Made by a program: the position numbers and the translations under genes
Notes under the pieces: generated by a model
Database searches by the model: none
What the model was told of the DNA's origin: nothing
The model's input: only the letters and a program-made list of their open reading frames with translations
In this document: positions 22,471 through 33,058 of the stretch, piece by piece
Position numbering within the stretch: the stretch's first letter is position 1
Layout: the number at the start of each line of letters is the position of its first letter
Source: Viola odorata
Taxonomy: Eukaryota; Streptophyta; Magnoliopsida; Malpighiales; Violaceae
NCBI GenBank assembly: GCA_963691705.1
Contig: OY829542.1
Coordinates: 40,100,579 to 40,164,578, forward strand
Length of the DNA stretch: 64,000 nt
Reading direction: 5' to 3'

Positions 22471-24736
22471 TCATGTCTCGAATAAATAAAACAAGGCTTC
22501 GCTCGCCTGATTAAAGTCAACCCCGTGAAAGGCAACATCATCATTTTCCCTTCTGGTACCAAGTGTTAAACTTGACCCCGTATGCCCTTGATTGTCAGTT
22601 GCATACGCAGTCAAACTTATTTGGGGATGCATGGTATGGAGTAGTGGAGGAGCTAGATGGTGTAGCATTTTGGCAGCTTCATCTTGCTGCTGGTAGTTTC
22701 TCCCTTGTTCTTGTGCTCCATAACGTCCATATCGAAGTCCCTGAGGTTCCGCAGCAGAATAATAGCCCACATCAACAGCTCTGGCGTAATTTTCTGAGCC
22801 ATGTTTGAAGTATCCATCAAAGGCGTGGCTGCTTGCCCTGTCTGCTTCAGCTGATAAAAGCGGTAGCCTGTGCCTAGGCAAGTCCATCAAACTTTCATGA
22901 ATCCCAGTTTGATGGTACTTGGGATGGAATGACAGCGAGTCATGCAGCTGGCTGACCCTGTTTGGCTGAAGCTTCTGATACTTAACATGCGCTTCAGGTA
23001 CTAGCCATTCGTATCTCCGTTTATCACTAACATAAGAATGAGTGTCACTAACTCCACGAGCACATTCTTTGAAAGGATACTTGAAGTACCCATCAAAGGC
23101 AGTGCTTCTTTGCCTGTTGGTGTTAGCTGATGAAAGTGGTAGCCTGTGCCTGGGCAAGTCGTTCATACTTCTATGAATGCTGGTTTGATGGTACTTGGGA
23201 TAGAACGAAACAGAAGCTTGAAGTTGGTTGACCATATTAGACTGAAGTCTCTGACACTTAACATGGGCTTCAGGTACTAGCTTTCCAAATCTCCAGGATG
23301 AAACTTATTGACTGCTCGAGCACACTCTTCCGAACGATACAAGGAGTACCCATCAGCGAAGATGGCACTTCCCCTCCTAACATTCACATCTGGAGGTGGC
23401 AAATGTACTGGAAAGCCATTCATATTCCTATTCACAGGGAATGTTGACAGAGAAATTCCAGGATTAATCGAAGTTTGGCAAGATTGCTTATGTATTGGAA
23501 TACCCAAAAGTTGCTGTGATCTTTTGCGGGTAAAATACCCGCCATGTCTTGTTACTTCTGACATCTTTTTACAAGCAGTAGAGAATCTAAACTTGAAGGT
23601 GCTGCATTTTTCCAAGGGGAAGGGCTCATCACATCTACCTTCATCCCCCCTCTTATTGTTGTACCCAGGATACTCTTCTATCTTAAAATCAACTACCTCA
23701 ACTAGTACCAAACAGTTCTTCAATGCAAGTTCCTCAATATTCCAGTTGGAAAACGGAGCTGATGTTTTGTGGTTTACATGTATTTCCCCCTCAGCTCTTA
23801 GCATCCCACTTGCATTCCTGAAGAAGCCTTCAACAACGCGCTTATGCATCCTTCAGATGAAAAGCAAAAAGGTCATTAAACTAAGCTTATAATTCTCATT
23901 AGTGAGAATTCTTCAAGCTCATCAAAGTTCAATCCTTTTAACCAGTTTCTTTGCCCCCAACTCCAAGAGACTAAACAGTTTAGAAACAAGATATCGTTAC
24001 ACATCTTCGGCGGGAAGTGATTCAATCCCAAGAACAGTGGCAAATCAAAGTGGATGATTCAGTCCTTCACTAGCAACAATAAAGTTCTCAACTTTATTTG
24101 TCATTGCCATCCAATTTTTAAGTATAACTTCCTGATTTTTTCACAAACATATAAAAGAAATACAAAACAAACAATGGGAGAGACATTAGATTCCTACCAA
24201 AAAAGAATGGAAATTGGTAAATGGCTTACATAATGAGACGAGCATCGTCTTCCTTTCCATGAAAGCCAGCATGAGGAAAATTGAAGATAATCGTGTCGAA
24301 CTTGCGCATATTCAAATCCGGCTGATCAAGCTTCATTTTGGTTGCATCCACCCCATGCAATGTTGAGCCTCCTAAATTGTGTAGATTCTCCAAATTAGAC
24401 TTTGCATTCTTGTATTTCTTGATCAAAACCTCTAATTCACAAAACATGATCACCAACACACAGCGCAGTGAGTGATCAAAATCAACAATTCACAACAGAA
24501 AACCCTTTAAATATGTGAGAATGGCGATAAAGGTACTTCCTTTGCAAGTAACAGAGGAGATTACCATATGGGTCGAGGGAGGAAGCAACAATATTTGAGG
24601 CAGAGCCGAAAAAGAGCGCCAAACTGGAGGAGAAAGAGAAATCTCCTTCACCAACGAGCAATATTTGGTGATTTGATGAATAGTGCATTACCCATTTCTC
24701 CTCGTGTTCATCTTCTCTAGCTTTTGTGTTCGCCAT
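22471..24736 (-). CDS. BMT5-like (DUF2431) methyltransferase-domain protein, one-base frameshift
   Basis: Exon 1 is 24565-24736 (start MANTKARE), exon 2 is 24230-24431 and exon 3 begins at 23850; both introns are GT-AG and the joins are in frame. The N-terminal domain resembles the rRNA uridine-N3 methyltransferase BMT5 family (PF10354): ILLVGEGDFSFS is the SAM-binding loop, followed by NIVASSLD, TLHGVDATKM, IIFNFPHAGFHGKE, FFRNASGMLR and EIHVNHKTSAPFSNWNIE. The C-terminal part is a plant-specific extension with three diverged repeats (DLPRHRLPL, AFDGYFK, LVPEAHVK). In exon 3 the frame ends in TAG at 23277; a second frame carries on from about 23290 to 22471. A missing A in the GGAAAGC run near 23285 would explain this. 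About 590 codons if one frame. Confidence 0.82.
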
Positions 24737-24820
24737 TACTTCACTGCTAGAGTGGATGGAAAAACACACAGGATAGCTTTTGTGTCCACTCTATTACCTA
24801 CCGTCTTTTGTCATTCTTAG

Positions 24821-25402
24821 TAGAGCTGTCAGCGAGCCGGGTTACCCGGGACTCGCCCGGGACCCGGACCGTTATACCCGGAACCGAAGACCCGCCCGCA
24901 ACCCAAACGAGCCGGTTCTGGATCTGAGTTGAGAACTGAGAACCCGAACGGGTATACCCGGAGATACCCGAACATACCCGTTAGATACCCAAATATATAT
25001 TGTATACCCGTTAGAACGGGTATACCCGTTAGATACCCGGACCCGTTAAAAACAGTCTTGTGTTGTGCGTCTGTTTTGAGCGTCTTCCACTTGGAATTTT
25101 AATTTTCTTCCTTCTACAAAGTTGTAGACCGAGGTCTTTAGAGTCTGTCCTGTGAGTTTCGTAATTTTTGGGCCACATTTGGGTTGTTTAAGGGTCATAG
25201 AACGAACGTGGTGCTTGGTGTTCTTCATGCTTGGAGAAACCGAGCCGGTCCGGGTACCCGGCCGGGTAATGAACGGTCCGAGTCCGGGTCTGAAATGGGG
25301 ACTCGGTTCCCTTAACGAGTCGGCTCCAGGTCTACCCGTTAGTTAACGGGCCGGGTCCGGGTATCTCACTACCCGGACCGAACCGGCTCGTTAACAGCAC
25401 TA
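24821..25402. mobile_element. Non-autonomous hAT-type element, 8-bp TSD
   Basis: Terminal inverted repeats are TAGAGCTGTCAGCGAGCC and, from the right end, TAGTGCTGTTAACGAGCC. Both sides carry ATTCTTAG (24813-24820 and 25403-25410), an 8-bp duplication as made by hAT transposases. The interior is GC-rich near both ends with many CCGGGT and TACCCGTTAGA motifs. No transposase is encoded. It lies just upstream of the methyltransferase-like gene. Confidence 0.88.
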
Positions 25403-26098
25403 ATTCTTAGGGTCTGTTTGGCAGTCCAGTTTAGTGGGGAAATGGTCAGTGGGAAAATGGTCAGTGGGAAAACAACATCTGGGAAACGGAGGGTGTTGTT
25501 TGGTAAAATAATTGTAAAAATTCAGTGAGAAAACGATATCTGGGAAACGAAGGGTGCTATTTAGTAGTCCAGTTTTCCAAAACTATGGTTTGGATGTAAA
25601 ATGACCATAAAGGGCATAATTCATTTTAAGTGTTTAATTTTTTTTAATTTTTTTATCTTTATATATATTTTTAATCAATTTATTTATAATCTAACATCTA
25701 CCAAATATTTATCTAATATCATAAATAAATTAAACTTATTTAAATCATAAATAAATTAAAATTTATTAATACCATAAAAAAATTGAGTTTTTAATACCAG
25801 AAATAAATAAAAGATATTTATCTAATATAATAGAAAAATAAAACATATTTGGAATTACATGAATAACTTACATATTTCATTTTGTTTAAAAAGTAATCAA
25901 AACAATTGTTAGATTATAATTATTATATAATTATTAATTAAACTACTCTTAATGATTATCAACCAATCGTTCTTAATTTAATTATGACAAAATTATAAAT
26001 TTGATTTCCACCGCAATATCGATGATTAACAAACAGGCAAAAAAGAAAGAAAAAAGGACCAGAAAAGCAAAATTGTACACTAAACTTTGTGATTTATA

Positions 26099-26785
26099 TT
26101 ATGAATGAACTTTACAAGAAGATAATCTTGATTTTCTGTCAAAGTCCAACAAAAGTATGGAGGTATTATCCTTAGTACGCAGTGTTCTAGCCTCGCTCAA
26201 CAAAAAATTAGCTATCTTCTCAGTTGAATTCTCGCCGTCTGTAGAGTATTTATCCTTCCCTGTGTCAAACACCAACGTTAATATTGCAATGTCGTGGAGC
26301 ATGCACATACGAAAAATCTCAATCGAACCTTTACTGGTGGTCTATAAAAAGCTTACCTCAAGGACAAGTTGAAAGGCTTTTTTAACACCAATGACATCCC
26401 AAAAGCCATCACTGCAAGTTTTACACAAAGCTATATTCATGTATCCAAAATATTTAGCTATAAAAAGAAACTATGAACTTTACGTAACAGTCGTCCAAAA
26501 AAAAGAGACCAGTATTCCAACGGTCGGGTTCAAGTAGTATCAAATGCAGATAAAGAATCATGAGTTATTGACGAACTTGAGATAGGACAGCATAAATACC
26601 AGACACTATGATGATTTATGACCAAAAATTAAGAAATAGATGATAAGAATGTCACCTTGCCAACAATATGAAGGCACTGTTTGCTTGATCAATATGCACT
26701 GCTTGACTTATGTAAGGCTCAGAGCTGAAGCGAGCATCCTGCTGTTTCAGAAATTTGTCCCCAAGCATTCGAGCAAGGTTCAAGC
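26099..26785 (-). pseudogene. 3' fragment of a KAPP-like protein phosphatase 2C gene (three exons)
   Basis: The exons are 26656-26785, 26357-26411 and 26099-26254 (phase favours 26254 over the acceptor at 26259). They encode LNLARMLGDKFLKQQDARFS, then SDGFWDVIGVKKAFQLVLE (the PP2C motif with a metal-binding Asp), then KIANFLLSEARTLRTKDNTS and LLLDFD before TAA. This matches the C-terminal third of kinase-associated protein phosphatase. Introns are kept (GT-AG). The upstream exons with the FHA domain and the first metal-binding residues are absent: to the right there are only repeats. It cannot encode an active phosphatase. Confidence 0.8.
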
Positions 26786-26836
26786 CTGGAAAGAGGGGCG
26801 TGGTTAAATAAGGAAGAATATATCAAGTGGAAGATC

Positions 26837-26930
26837 CTTAGCGTGATTACGGTAAGATCTTACCGTGATTACGCTAAGAGAAAAATGCTTAGCGTGATCA
26901 CGCTAAGCCCTTACCGTGATTCACGGTAAG
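26837..26930. repeat. Cluster of four palindromic units
   Basis: It contains the perfect 20-bp palindrome CTTAGCGTGATCACGCTAAG (26888-26907), the near-palindrome CTTACCGTGATTCACGGTAAG in two parts (26910-26930), and two units CTTAGCGTGATTACGGTAAG and CTTACCGTGATTACGCTAAG placed back to back (26837-26878). The core is the same as in the copia LTR at 61791-62096. Confidence 0.85.
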
Positions 26931-27059
26931 CACTGATTTAAATTCCATACGTTTTTCAAAACTTGTCTTTGTATAAAACCTTTTGACACTATTTCTTGAG
27001 GTAATTAAACATTAAACAAGTGTTAGTTTCACATGGAACATGACAAATGAAAATAAATT

Positions 27060-28030
27060 GCTCCCAATTAGCCATTTCAAATGCTACCAATTAATGACCA
27101 GCCAAACGAGCTCGAAAATCAGCCACAATCAAGCATGAAAATAGCCATAAATAAGCATGAAAACGCAGCCACAAAAAGCATGAAAAACCCAGTCATTCAA
27201 GCCTATTTTGGAACAACATTTCAGCAGCAAATACACCTCAATTTGACAGCATTTCGGCGACATAAATTAGCAACGAAACAAGCTACGATTGGACACTAAA
27301 AGGGGTGCATTTGGACAGCTAAAAGAGCTACAAAATGGACAGCAAAACATGCGTGAATTGGCAGCAAAATGGGCATCAAATTGACAGCTAGAATAAGCTT
27401 AATATTGACAGCAAAACATGCATAATTTGGCAGCAAAACGGACACTATTTCGTCATCAAAACGAACTCCCAATTGACCGCAAAAATAGCATGAAAATGGA
27501 AGCAATTATCAGTGCGAAATTGACAGCAAAATGAGCAAAGATTGACAGCAAAGTGGCGTGGTTTTGGCAGCAGCACAAGTACCCATTTCGACAACAAAAT
27601 CAACAGCCTTTCGGCAACAAAAACGGACACTAAATGAGCAACGATTCGTCAACGAATTGACAGCATTATAAACACCAAATTGGCAGCACCTAAACACACA
27701 TTTTGACAGCTAGAATGAGCTGAATTCAACACTTAAATGGGCATTATTTCGGCAACAAAAGGCAAGCTCGCATTCATCAACCAAAACAGCCCTAATTGAA
27801 CACAAAAATTGCCCACAAATTAGCTACGAAACAGTTCTAACATTAGCTATAAACAAAGAACCAAATCATGCAAACTAAATTCCAAATCATGGTAACTAAT
27901 TTGATAGCAAACAGACAACATTTTGACAACAAATAGAGCACTATTATGACAGCAAAGTAAGCATACATTTGACAGCGAAAATGGTGATTATTTTGGCAAC
28001 AAAGTGAGCTAACATTCAGCAACAAAACGA
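27060..28030. repeat. Degenerate short-period repeat
   Basis: The motif TTGACAGCAAAA or TTGGCAGCAAAA recurs every 25-40 bases with varied spacers (ATGAGC, CATGCAT and similar). Short open frames on the minus strand (FAVN, LLPIHACFAV) follow from the motif. I see no gene. Confidence 0.65.
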
Positions 28031-28087
28031 ACTATAATTGAATACAAAATTAGATTGTCTTCGAGCTGAGTTTAACTCAATAGCAAA

Positions 28088-28333
28088 TCAACGATAACTA
28101 AAAATAAGAAATAAATAAATAAAATTTCTCACTCTTCTAAAACAATTACAGCAATAAATGTCACAGGCATCAGTATCAGCCGGAGGAAAATAGAAGTAAG
28201 GATTACCCGCGGCCAAAGCTTCAAAATCGGGTTCCATGGAGGAAGAAGAAGCGGCATTACTTTTCCGACTCTTTGAAGACGGTTTCTTTGGTGTATTAGT
28301 CCTAGCACGCTTAGAAGAGGATCCTTTGGCCAT
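28088..28333 (-). CDS. Hypothetical small basic protein
   Basis: The ATG at 28333 opens an 81-codon frame: a Lys/Arg/Ser-rich N-terminus (MAKGSSSKRARTNTPKKPSS), then EPDFEALAAGNPYFYFPPAD and a Cys-containing stretch (CDIYCCNCF). I do not recognise the family. It could be a first exon; downstream lies only the degenerate repeat. It sits inside the putative Harbinger-type segment. A chance open frame is possible. Confidence 0.35.
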   Translation of the reverse strand: MAKGSSSKRARTNTPKKPSSKSRKSNAASSSSMEPDFEALAAGNPYFYFPPADTDACDIYCCNCFRRVRNFIYLFLIFSYR

Positions 28334-28889
28334 ATTGAGTGGAGATAAAGAGGATTTTGGAGTGAAAAACGGATTTTGGGAGTTAGGGTTCCAAAATGGG
28401 AATTTTATGGGTTATGGAGATTGAGCGATTAATCCCTAAAATTGACACATGATTTTTATTTAGGATTGAATGAGGAGTGTTTAGCTAAATTTTGGCTGGA
28501 TTTCGTCGTGATTTGAGCAAGAAATCGAAGAAGTCGAATTTTGGAGAAGGAGAGGGAAAATGGTCGGGCTAGAGGAGAGAGCTGGAAAGTGAGGAAGAAG
28601 ACGTGAACAGTATTTTTTTATTTTATATACTTGGTAGTATCGTAATTAAACAAGAATAGAAAGGTTATTTTTGTCCAAATAAATGAGCCCCTCCATCCCG
28701 CAAATGGCCCTTTTCCTCATCTTGCCAATCAACCAAATTCGGCCAATTCCCTTACCTTGTATTTTCTTGGGTTGGCCACCCAAATTTTAAGATTTTCATT
28801 GGTTGAATGGTGTTTACCAAACATCATTCAACCCATTTCAGTTTGGGAATGCTGGGTTGGGTACCCAACCCAGACTCCCAAACAGGCAC

Positions 28890-29629
28890 TTACTCCACTC
28901 CTCCTTCTCCTTCCCAGTACCCATACACACACAAGCCACCACTACCCCTCCTTCTAGGTCCCCGCACTTGCAAACTGAATCGAAATCATTAAAGCAATTC
29001 ACTTATTTCAATCTCCTTCACCACACCCACATCCCAATCCAGTTATTTAATAAATTTATTTGTTTTAAAACTAAAACTTATCCCTCCCACCATTTACGAA
29101 TTCAGCCCATGTCGACCCTATAGCATGTTCCCAAACTCATTCGACAGCACCGGCACATTGGCGCCAATTGGTTTATCTTCCTCCCCGCAGTTGGCATCGA
29201 CGCGGAATACTCCCTCTCCGACAACGGAATCGCCGCTAGAATACTATCTAGATCTTACTACAAGCAAATTACCAAACAAGACATGGAATTGGATCTCTTT
29301 TTGTTTCTGATGGATTAACTGGATCTTTTAATTTGATTGAACCAAGGATAAATTTTCAATTTAATATTACAGATATGGAGAAATAGAGGGATGAGGAAGA
29401 GGAAAGTTGATTTTGGCAGAGCTGGAAAAGATATAACATGACATCCTGTGTGTGTATATATGACTTTTGCTCCCAACAATAGTGCTACAATTTGCAGTTA
29501 ATGTTGTGTTTGGTTAGCTTAAAAACACAAGTGCAGTTGGTTTGTTTTTTTTGTGTCACTCACTTTTCTCATGTCATGGAAAAAAATCCAAATCCTTAAA
29601 GACAAGAATGCACTTTCCTAATTACTCAG
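28890..29629. other. Intergenic, downstream of the DUF868 gene
   Basis: Short open frames only and no recognised domain. The part next to 29630 probably holds the 3' untranslated region of the DUF868 gene. Confidence 0.5.
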
Positions 29630-30556
29630 TCACTCAGCTTTCCAAGCATAAATTGCATGGAAGAACTCTGGAGGCATCTCCTGCGGCGAGTCATACCTGC
29701 CACCGCCGCCGCTACTGCAACGCTTATAATCTCCACCACTGGTGTCAGGCATACATTCTTGCGGTGCTGGCTTGAAGATGAACAATCCGTGGCCCGGACC
29801 GGAACTGCTATACAGCCAATCATGCACATCCCAAAAGACTTGTACCATCACATCCTTATCCACACTCACATTCTCATTCCCTCTAAATCTCCAATGCAAA
29901 TTCATCACATGAATCACCTCAAATCCATCCACACTAATCCACATTTCAGGATCACCGAGCCCAGACGTGGAGAATTCGATCACAATGTCATGTTCTGTCT
30001 TCCCCTTGTTCAACATTGCTTTAGTACAAAACGTTCTTTTCCCATACACATTCTCTTTCTTGCACCTCAAGATAGGTTCTATCAAGGATGGTCTCTTCTT
30101 GGTTCTTTTGAATGCATCTTTCTTCATATCCCCAATCACTAAAACTACCTCTTCCCCGTATACCACTGCGACGTAAAAATCCGAGCAGGGCTCAGGATGG
30201 TGTGAGAATTTTGCCTGTCGAAAGTCCCAATAGATATCTACTCGTTTCCCATCTACTTCCATGGATTTTAGACCTTTCCTGCCCCAAAATTGCCAAGTCT
30301 TTAAATCAATCTTGCAAGTGTAAGGCTGAGATTCATCAGTAGGGTTTTCTATAATGATGGTAAGGGAATAATTCATCACGTTTTTGCTCCATGTAACTGT
30401 CACGCTGCGGTCCAATTCTGCAATGTTGGCTTGGTAGATGAAGGTGGCAGAGCAATTAGGAGGTCTATTTGTTGGATGATCTTCAATGTGTTGCTCTGAG
30501 GATGTCTGTTTATGAGAATTGGCAGATGGCTCAGCTCCTAGAAGATGATTAAACAT
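29630..30556 (-). CDS. DUF868 family protein
   Basis: A single-exon, intact frame of 308 codons beginning at ATG 30556 (MFNHLLGAEPSANS). The family hallmarks are visible: VTVTWSKNVMNYSLTI near residues 50-65, KIDLKTWQFWGRKGLKSMEV, VDIYWDFRQAKFS, PEPCSDFYVAVVYGEEVVLV, GKRTFCTKAML, EFSTSGLGDPEMWISVDGF, LHWRFRGNE and VQVFWDVHDWLYSSSGPGHG. The C-terminus has a Gly/Ser run and ends FFHAIYAWKAE. DUF868 (PF05910) is a plant family without a proven biochemical role; the start is shorter or different from many members. No signal peptide or membrane segment is seen. Confidence 0.92.
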   Translation of the reverse strand: MFNHLLGAEPSANSHKQTSSEQHIEDHPTNRPPNCSATFIYQANIAELDRSVTVTWSKNVMNYSLTIIIENPTDESQPYTCKIDLKTWQFWGRKGLKSMEVDGKRVDIYWDFRQAKFSHHPEPCSDFYVAVVYGEEVVLVIGDMKKDAFKRTKKRPSLIEPILRCKKENVYGKRTFCTKAMLNKGKTEHDIVIEFSTSGLGDPEMWISVDGFEVIHVMNLHWRFRGNENVSVDKDVMVQVFWDVHDWLYSSSGPGHGLFIFKPAPQECMPDTSGGDYKRCSSGGGGRYDSPQEMPPEFFHAIYAWKAE

Positions 30557-31801
30557 TTCAATTGTAACAACAGCCTCCGCGAATTTGAACCTGGCCCTGA
30601 CCTCTTAAGAGATCCCCAAACCCCTCATAATGATCAGTGCTCCCTGCAAATGTGGTGTTTTAAACGCGCTTCTTCGTATCTCAGTCTCATTGATCAACAG
30701 GATTTTCTGGGAAATGGGTCATGGAATCCACATTAAGAAATTTCAGGCTGCCTGGAAATTAGAAGGAACAGGTCAGATTTTTTGCAACAAAATTTACCTA
30801 TTCTATTCAATTGCCAATTTCTATTTCATTTGTTAACAAAATGAAAAGAGATTAAGATGCTGTTAATTACCTAGGATTAAAGAAGGAATTCTCAGGCCAA
30901 TGCCACAATTTGTTGAAGCCAGTCAAATTCTTGGGGCAGAAAGCAGATATGGAGTTTGCTGCTGCAGAACCTGAAATTGTGGGAGAATCGATTCGTGGGA
31001 TTGGAAAATTCTCCAATATCTATCTGACAGAAGAATTAAAAATGGGTTTGAGAGATTTTTTTACAATAAAAGTAACTATGGTGAAAATGCAACTAATCCG
31101 AGGCTGTCAAAGAGGTGTCAGAAAACAGGCATTTGAACTTATTGGCCATCAATTTATTTGATGCAAAAAAAAAAAGTATATATATTTTGGGTTGATTGCC
31201 TATATTTAGCAGTACTTGATTTACCATCATTAGAAAGTGCATAAAAATCGCAAAATTCTTAGCTGTTTTAAACTTGCTTATATGAGCTGCAAATATAGAA
31301 GAGAGAAAAAAAATAAGCACAACTCTTATTACTTGAATATCCATACATCTTTCTGCAACAACAATGGTAATCAACCAATTACATCTTTACTGCCAAATAA
31401 TTCCCACTAACAGCCCAATTACCACGTCGAAAAGTAGAAAAAAGCTACAACAATTGCAATGGAATGTTCTTCTTCATCTTCTGCAGTGAAATGTACCACA
31501 GCATTACCATAAGCCTTGATCATGTGGAGACAGACGCATTCTTGAAATGCAGAATCTTGTTGGGCTTAAAACTAACAAACACCATTGCAGTTGATGAAAC
31601 TGTTCTTGATCCAAAGAAACTAATACTACTCCATAATTTGTATCAAAAGACAATGACCCAGCTCAAACTTTCTCCTGTAAAATGAGAATTAACCACAATA
31701 CTACTAATTGGCATCGGTAACAACTACTCCTTCGTCTTCTTGATTATGGTTCTGGTGGTGGTGGCGCATTCGAATTAGCAGAAGAAGATGCAGAGTCTTG
31801 A
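30557..31801. other. Intergenic between the DUF868 and zinc-finger genes
   Basis: Upstream region of the DUF868 gene plus the probable 3' untranslated region of the zinc-finger gene. A short plus frame near 30948 (MEFAAAEPEIVGESIRG) was seen but not recognised. Confidence 0.5.
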
Positions 31802-32287
31802 TCATTTCTTGAAGCTTCTAGTTCCAACTTGACTTTGCTTCTCATCATCATTATGATGTTCTTGAGGCTTATGATCATCTTCTTTGAAATTGATCAACAC
31901 GCTGACGTTGCATGCTTTCTTCTCAAGTTTACCAATCTGATTGCCACCCAAACAGTCTTCAAAGTTGAGTTTCCTTTTGAGCACTTGATCATAAGAAGAA
32001 AGAGCGCCTTCTTTCGTTTGAGTAGGGAAACAAGAAGAAGCAGAAGCAGGAGAAGCAGCAAAAGCAGTAGCAGCAGCAGCAGCAGCAGCAGCAGCAAAAG
32101 AAGCAGCAGGAGAAGCAGAAGAATCAGAGGCAGAAGCAGAGCTTCTTACAGGATCATCATCATCCTTTTGTGGCTTGTAACAAGGAGCCTTGTTGTGCTC
32201 TTCCAAAGATTGCCCATTCTTGAACTCTGCTCCACACACTTGGCAGGTCAAATTAGGAAATGGAGATGGAGGATTAATATCTGACAT
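31802..32287 (-). CDS. Small protein with one N-terminal zinc finger
   Basis: A 161-codon intact frame from ATG 32287. Residues 15-36 (CQVCGAEFKNGQSLEEHNKA then PC) form a single C2H2/C2HC-type zinc finger with Cys-X2-Cys and His-X4-Cys spacing. Then come an acidic and Ser-rich linker, a run of alanines (about residues 64-78) and a C-terminal segment with LKRKLNFEDCLGG. The poly-Ala is coded by a GCT/GCA microsatellite. A nuclear regulatory role is plausible for this type but is inference. Confidence 0.75.
   Translation of the reverse strand: MSDINPPSPFPNLTCQVCGAEFKNGQSLEEHNKAPCYKPQKDDDDPVRSSASASDSSASPAASFAAAAAAAAATAFAASPASASSCFPTQTKEGALSSYDQVLKRKLNFEDCLGGNQIGKLEKKACNVSVLINFKEDDHKPQEHHNDDEKQSQVGTRSFKK
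32040..32115. repeat. Trinucleotide microsatellite within the zinc-finger gene
   Basis: A run of AGC/AGA triplets on the plus strand encodes Ala-rich sequence on the minus strand. Its length could vary between individuals. Confidence 0.85.
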
Positions 32288-33058
32288 TCTCTTTAAGATT
32301 ACAGATTCTTATTTTATCAATCAAGAATCTGTGGTATCAAACAAGAACTGAACTCAAGAAGAAGAATTGGAGGAGGAGAATAGATTGAGAACAAGAAAAT
32401 GATTATGAGAAGAGGAGGTGAGTAATCAAGATTCAAGAAGCAGACCTTCTTCAGTTCTTTTTATTTCATTTATATTTTATTTTATTTTATTTTATTTTAC
32501 TATATTTTTCAAAAAAATGGAACGCAATGCTTCTCTTTTTGTAACCGGTTAGTGTAGGATTTTTATTGTAGCTTTTAACAATCACTCTATAACATTTGCA
32601 GCATTTGATAATTCATTAATTTTCAACCTTAAAACTTAAACTATCATAGTTGGAAGATTATTGATGAAGTAAGAAATATGATAGGTAAAATAGAATTGGT
32701 AATGATATTCATATTCCTTTCCTGTTACTAGAAAGAAAAAAATGCATTTTCTATTACTGGACATGGACAATGAAAATGAAGGAGAAGGAAGGAATGATAG
32801 AGCAAACTGAACAAAAAGTTACCACAGGAAATATTTTTATTTAAGAAACTGAAGCTATCATTATGAACAAATTTAGATTAACAAGAGCTAAAGATCTGAA
32901 CCATGCTCAGGATCAGATGGATATCCCATATAAGGGGACAAAATAGAGTTCACTCCAGTCCAGACCATCCTAGGTCCAACTAGAGCGGGCTGCGGTATCG
33001 CGCCGGCATCCAGACCACTAAAAGCTAGGAAGCACAATGCGGTTGCGGTTGCAAAGCA
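32288..33058. other. Upstream of the zinc-finger gene; downstream of TAF4b
   Basis: AT-rich and without a gene. TTTTATTTTATTTTA runs lie at about 32470-32500. The right part probably includes the TAF4b 3' untranslated region. Confidence 0.5.

Larger units (their letters stand above)
25410..28889. mobile_element. Putative Harbinger-type element carrying a host gene fragment
   Basis: The left end GGGTCTGTTTGGCAGTC and the reverse complement of the right end GTGCCTGTTTGGGAGTC agree at 14 of 17 bases. TTA flanks both sides (25407-25409 and 28890-28892), the target duplication of PIF/Harbinger elements. Inside are AT-rich DNA (25430-26090), the last exons of a KAPP-like phosphatase (26099-26785), a palindrome cluster (26837-26930), a degenerate repeat (27060-28030) and a small open frame (28088-28333). 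No transposase was seen. Pairing two separate small elements by chance is the main alternative. Confidence 0.5.

Noticed and set aside
29657..30342. Plus-strand frames of 60-160 codons
   Set aside because: They lie opposite the intact DUF868 gene and have no domain of their own.
30910..31161. Plus-strand 83-codon frame
   Set aside because: No recognised motif, no clear splice partners and AT-rich surroundings; not enough to call a gene.
31829..32284. 151-codon plus-strand frame
   Set aside because: Shadow of the zinc-finger gene and its triplet repeat (SSSSSSS run).
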